From an uncultured Clostridia bacterium (GTDB lineage: Bacteria; Bacillota; Clostridia; Christensenellales; UBA1242): 64,000 bases of DNA. Positions 61,393-64,000 of the stretch are shown in pieces. Location of the stretch: positions 1-64,000 of the forward strand of contig CAKVHZ010000004.1 of NCBI GenBank assembly GCA_934754445.1, given 5' to 3'. Positions within the stretch are counted from its first letter, which is position 1. Each line of letters opens with the position of its first letter. The notes under the pieces are model-generated. The model was given only the letters and a program-made list of their open reading frames with translations. It made no database searches and had not been told where the DNA came from. The translations under genes and the position numbers were made by a program.

Positions 61393-62285
61393 TATGGTAT
61401 GTATATTTTTACTCCTTTTTCTAATGATTTAAATTTAAATGAACCATTTTGCCCACATTCGCCGTCTAAATTTATTTCGGCATTATTTTTTAATTCTATT
61501 TCAAAATCTTTAAGTCTTAAATATGTAACTCGGCGTTTTTTCTTATTATAGTTTAAACCAAACAAAAATAATTTTGCAATACTAAACATACTAAGTAAAC
61601 TAAATTTGTTTTTTTTGGGGCATTCAATCATTACAACATCAACATATCCATCATCTAAACGGGCATTTTTGTTTATTTTAAATCCGCCAACATAACGAGA
61701 ATTTACTATTAAAAGCAAAGCACAATTTTGTTCAATAATTTCATTATCATGCTTTAATTTTATATGTAAAGGTTTGCTTTTAAATATTTTTTTTGCCCCA
61801 CTGAAAAAGTAGGCAAGTCGTCCCCAAAACTTTTTGTGAGTTTGTTTTGTTTCATAACTTATTTCACATCCTAGTCCTGTGGCACAAACATAAATTCCAT
61901 ACTTATCATTAACTTTAAAAATATCGTGGTTAAAAACTTTTCCATTTAATATTACTTTAACCGCCTTTTTAATGTTGCGTGGAATTTTTAAACTATGTGC
62001 GACATCATTAGTAGTTCCAGTAGGTATATAACCAATAACTGGAGCATTTTCTTTTTCAGCGATAGCATTAATTACTTCGTTTAAAGTTCCATCTCCACCA
62101 GATACAACAAAAGTGTCATATTTATTATAGTTCTCACTTGCAATTATACTTGCGTGGTGTGGGCGTTCGGTTCTCATAACATCAACTTTATTGTATTTAG
62201 TTTTTAATTTTTCTTCAATATAATGCTCTTTTTTAGCCACTCTACCTTTTCCACTATTAGGATTGTAAATAAATAAGCATTTCAT
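61392..62285 (-). CDS. YegS/DgkB-type diacylglycerol (lipid) kinase
   Basis: 297 residues. DAGK catalytic domain: N-terminal FIYNPNSGKG, ATP-binding VVSGGDGTLNEVINA, GTTNDVAHSL and the C-terminal NLDGECG strand. It phosphorylates diacylglycerol to phosphatidate at the inner membrane face. Operon with the LtaS-like gene, consistent with recycling diacylglycerol into phospholipid, the role of DgkB in Bacillus. It has no ribosome site; the TTGACA-17-TAAAAT promoter ends 6 nt before ATG. Confidence 0.92.
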   Translation of the reverse strand: MKCLFIYNPNSGKGRVAKKEHYIEEKLKTKYNKVDVMRTERPHHASIIASENYNKYDTFVVSGGDGTLNEVINAIAEKENAPVIGYIPTGTTNDVAHSLKIPRNIKKAVKVILNGKVFNHDIFKVNDKYGIYVCATGLGCEISYETKQTHKKFWGRLAYFFSGAKKIFKSKPLHIKLKHDNEIIEQNCALLLIVNSRYVGGFKINKNARLDDGYVDVVMIECPKKNKFSLLSMFSIAKLFLFGLNYNKKKRRVTYLRLKDFEIELKNNAEINLDGECGQNGSFKFKSLEKGVKIYIP

Positions 62286-62291
62286 ATAAGA

Positions 62292-62320
62292 ATTTTAAAT
62301 AAAAATAAACATTTTGTCAA
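62292..62320 (-). promoter_or_regulatory. Leaderless promoter of the lipid kinase/ltaS operon
   Basis: Minus strand: TTGACA (62315-62320), 17-nt spacer, TAAAAT (62292-62297), 6 nt, ATG at 62285. Confidence 0.9.
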
Positions 62321-62333
62321 ATACAAAAAAGAA

Positions 62334-62362
62334 TTTACAATAATTGTTAATTATTGTATAAT
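62334..62362 (+). promoter_or_regulatory. queH promoter, near-leaderless, divergent
   Basis: TTTACA (62334-62339), 17-nt spacer, TATAAT (62357-62362), 8 nt, ATG at 62371. Back-to-back with the minus-strand promoter in an 85-bp gap. Confidence 0.85.
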
Positions 62363-62370
62363 ATATAGGT

Positions 62371-63015
62371 ATGAATAAAATAGATTATAATAAACAAATG
62401 AAAACGATAATTGATAGTTTAGAGAGTAAACCCAAATTGCTTCTTCACTCTTGTTGTGCCCCTTGCTCTACAAGTGTTTTAAAAAAATTAGTTAATTATT
62501 TTGATATAACCATATTTTTTTATAATCCTAACACGGATAGTTTAGAAGAATTTAATAAACGAAAAAACGAAGAAAAAAAACTTATTAACATTTTAAACGA
62601 AAAATTTAATTATAATATTAAGATTATAGATTGTGATTACGATAAAGAAGATTATGATAATATTACAAAAGGCTATGAACATGAGAAAGAAGGTGGCAAA
62701 AGGTGTGATATATGTTATAAACTAAGATTAACAAAAACCTGTGAATTTGCTAAAAATAACAACTTTGATTTTTTTACCACGACATTGTCTGTTAGTCCTT
62801 ATAAAAATGCTACTAAATTAAACTTAATAGGCTTAGAATTAGAAAAAGAGTATGGCGAAAGATTTTTAACCGCCGATTTTAAAAAAGAAGAAGGTTATAA
62901 ACAAAGCATAGAGTTAAGCAAAAAGTATAATTTATATAGGCAAGATTATTGTGGTTGTTTTTATAGTAAAAAAGAACGAGAAGAATATAAAAACCCCCTT
63001 GACAAACAAAATTAA
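62371..63015 (+). CDS. queH: Epoxyqueuosine reductase QueH
   Basis: 214 residues. Reduces epoxyqueuosine to queuosine in tRNA, the non-orthologous counterpart of QueG. Fe-S/metal cysteines: LLHSCCAPCS near the N-terminus, CDICYKLRL in the middle, and DYCGCFYSK at the end. Full length for the DUF208/QueH family. No other queuosine gene is visible in the window. Transcribed divergently from the lipid-kinase operon. The last codons contain the -35 of the next gene. Confidence 0.93.
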   Translation: MNKIDYNKQMKTIIDSLESKPKLLLHSCCAPCSTSVLKKLVNYFDITIFFYNPNTDSLEEFNKRKNEEKKLINILNEKFNYNIKIIDCDYDKEDYDNITKGYEHEKEGGKRCDICYKLRLTKTCEFAKNNNFDFFTTTLSVSPYKNATKLNLIGLELEKEYGERFLTADFKKEEGYKQSIELSKKYNLYRQDYCGCFYSKKEREEYKNPLDKQN

Positions 63016-63027
63016 TTGTGTTAATAT
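62999..63027 (+). promoter_or_regulatory. Promoter inside the queH 3' end
   Basis: TTGACA (62999-63004), 17-nt spacer, TGt-TAATAT (63022-63027). Confidence 0.85.
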
Positions 63028-63053
63028 ATTGTTAACAAAGGGGGAGGCTATAT

Positions 63054-63230
63054 ATGGAAAAAGATTTTTTAGATGGCTGGAGAGAAGCAACCAGAAAATA
63101 CGAAGGGGATTGCGAATATGATGCTACGGCTGAAGCCATTAAAGCATATCTAAGATATGAACAAGAAAAGAAAGAACAAGAAAAGAAAGAACAAGAGAAA
63201 AAATCTAAAGATGAGGGTTTAGAAAAATAG
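63054..63230 (+). CDS. Small charged protein with KKEQE repeats (58 aa)
   Basis: 58 residues. The N-terminal half begins MEKDFLDGWREATRKYEGD and is followed by an amphipathic helix (EAIKAYLRYE). The C-terminal half is a short repeat QEKKEQEKKEQEKK that should form a single charged helix. A very strong GGGGGAGG ribosome site and its own promoter support expression. The next mini-gene starts 3 bp after the stop. Function unknown. Confidence 0.75.
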   Translation: MEKDFLDGWREATRKYEGDCEYDATAEAIKAYLRYEQEKKEQEKKEQEKKSKDEGLEK

Positions 63231-63233
63231 TAT

Positions 63234-63362
63234 ATGAAAGAAGATGAACCGATTTTAATTAAAGTTTGGGAAGAAATTAATGCTGAACTTAATGAAATAG
63301 ACTTATCAAAAGAAACAGAAAAGAATTCTAAACTAGATGAGAAAGTATCAAGTAAAAAATAG
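63234..63362 (+). CDS. Small acidic/basic protein (42 aa)
   Basis: 42 residues beginning MKEDEPILIKVWEEINAEL. Predicted as one helix with a Lys-rich tail. No separate ribosome site: the start follows the previous stop by 3 bp, so expression probably relies on translational coupling. The stop lies in a terminator hairpin. Together with the 58-residue gene it forms a mini-operon. Function unknown. Confidence 0.6.
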   Translation: MKEDEPILIKVWEEINAELNEIDLSKETEKNSKLDEKVSSKK

Positions 63363-63385
63363 GGGAACAATTCCCTATTTTTTTA
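63357..63385 (+). terminator. Terminator of the mini-operon
   Basis: AATAGGG(g)AA / TTCCCTATT stem with CAA loop and seven T. Confidence 0.8.
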
Positions 63386-63407
63386 TTGATTTTTAAAAAT
63401 TTGGGTA

Positions 63408-63436
63408 TTGACAAGTATATGCTTTTGATATACAAT
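63408..63436 (+). promoter_or_regulatory. Promoter
   Basis: TTGACA (63408-63413), 17-nt spacer, TACAAT (63431-63436); AGGAGA precedes the ATG. Confidence 0.9.
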
Positions 63437-63457
63437 TAAATAAACAAAGGAGAATTT

Positions 63458-64000
63458 ATGATAAATAAAAAGACTAGCTTAGAGCAATCTAAAAATATTA
63501 AAAATTTAAAAACAGACTCTCAAAAATATAATATGATTTTAGACTTTGCATCTAAAGTTGTAGAAAGTGATGCTTTCGATCCAGAAGTATTAAGTTATGC
63601 AGAACTAAGTATGGATAATTACTCACACATCTGTTTAGTTAATTTTGCAGATATTCACTTTTTCGATCAAGGAATGAGCAAGGTTAGATTTGATAAAGCG
63701 AGTGAATTTTTAAAAAATACCGCAAATGCTTATGCGGTGCTTGCTGGTGATACTTTTACTGTTAGCACGCTTAGCGGGGCTAGTAATGTTCATGTAAACA
63801 AAATTAACAATACAAATTCAGCAATACTCGGTGAAAAACTTTTAGAAAATATTAAATCTAAAGTTATTTTTGGAATTGGTGGCAATCATGACGGCGAACA
63901 AGGTTCTAGAAATCGAGATACTAATATTAGTTTAACTCGTCAAGTTTTAAAAAGTTTAGATATACCTTATTTCCAATATAATGTTTTATTAAAAATCAAT
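63458..64000 (+). CDS. Calcineurin-like metallophosphoesterase (3' end outside window)
   Basis: The frame is open from ATG 63458 to the window end (181 codons). After a helical N-terminal region of about 60 residues come the family's metal-binding motifs in order: FADIHFFD (DxH), LAGDTF (GDxx) and GIGGNHDGE (GNHD). The first motif is usually D-x-H-x-(D/G); here it is DIHFFD. A final GH motif would lie beyond the window. Substrate unknown. Own promoter and AGGAG site. Confidence 0.85.
   Translation, partial: MINKKTSLEQSKNIKNLKTDSQKYNMILDFASKVVESDAFDPEVLSYAELSMDNYSHICLVNFADIHFFDQGMSKVRFDKASEFLKNTANAYAVLAGDTFTVSTLSGASNVHVNKINNTNSAILGEKLLENIKSKVIFGIGGNHDGEQGSRNRDTNISLTRQVLKSLDIPYFQYNVLLKIN

Noticed and set aside
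1..64000. CRISPR array
   Set aside because: No regularly spaced direct repeats with unique spacers and no cas genes were seen.

Overview
The window comes from a very AT-rich Gram-positive-type bacterium, most likely an uncultured gut Bacillota (Clostridia- or Bacilli-related). The evidence is a run of housekeeping genes of that type: rpmH-rnpA-yidD-yidC-jag, DnaD/DnaC-type primosome genes, an LtaS-like polymerase next to a lipid kinase, AbrB, DUF1963/YwqG and DnaI-like proteins. There are also consensus TTGACA/TATAAT promoters and U-tailed hairpin terminators at most gene ends. The genetic code is standard: TGG is used for Trp, and prfB carries the classic autoregulatory TGA frameshift. I cannot name a species.

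Layout. 1-3.4 kb: 3' part of fusA and tuf. 3.5-6.6 kb: small uncharacterised genes, including a tandem paralogue pair. 6.8-11.9 kb: argS, malQ, a YHAS-type protein and a membrane-anchored XRE regulator. 12-18.1 kb: an anchored exoprotein and a 1698-residue secreted giant with InlB-type repeats. 18.2-21.4 kb: an XRE regulator with a candidate operator, then a three-gene operon (YwqG-like, VirD4/TraG-tail-like, HExxH zincin). 21.6-28.6 kb: an integrative element flanked by a 60-bp direct repeat of the 3' half of tRNA-Thr(GGU). It carries a decayed abiE toxin-antitoxin locus, Fic, a frameshifted HEPN-like gene, a SLOG/DUF1273 protein, a tyrosine integrase, a probable toxin-immunity pair, DUF4417 and an HNH-like protein. 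28.8-38.1 kb: DnaD/DnaC loader genes, an M1 peptidase lipoprotein, prfB, tsaD, an RlmD-like methyltransferase and comF. 38.3-43.6 kb: a P-type Ca2+ ATPase, then an SDR and a serine-palmitoyltransferase-like enzyme that could form a sphingoid-base pair. 43.7-46.5 kb: rpmH to jag. 46.5-55.9 kb: surface and secreted proteins and recD2. 56-62.3 kb (minus strand): an ABC exporter with an AbrB regulator, an unknown gene, an LtaS-like enzyme and a DAG-kinase-like enzyme. 62.4-64 kb: queH, two mini-genes and a metallophosphoesterase cut off by the window edge.

Two themes recur. First, about fourteen genes have their -10 box 5-8 nt (mostly exactly 6) before the ATG and no Shine-Dalgarno, so they look leaderless; other genes use 25-110-nt leaders with AGGAGG-type sites. 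Second, intergenic space is very compact: -35 boxes overlap stop codons and even a terminator hairpin. The most unusual single protein is Jag/KhpB, which has 17 cysteines packed into about 51 residues between its Jag_N and KH domains.
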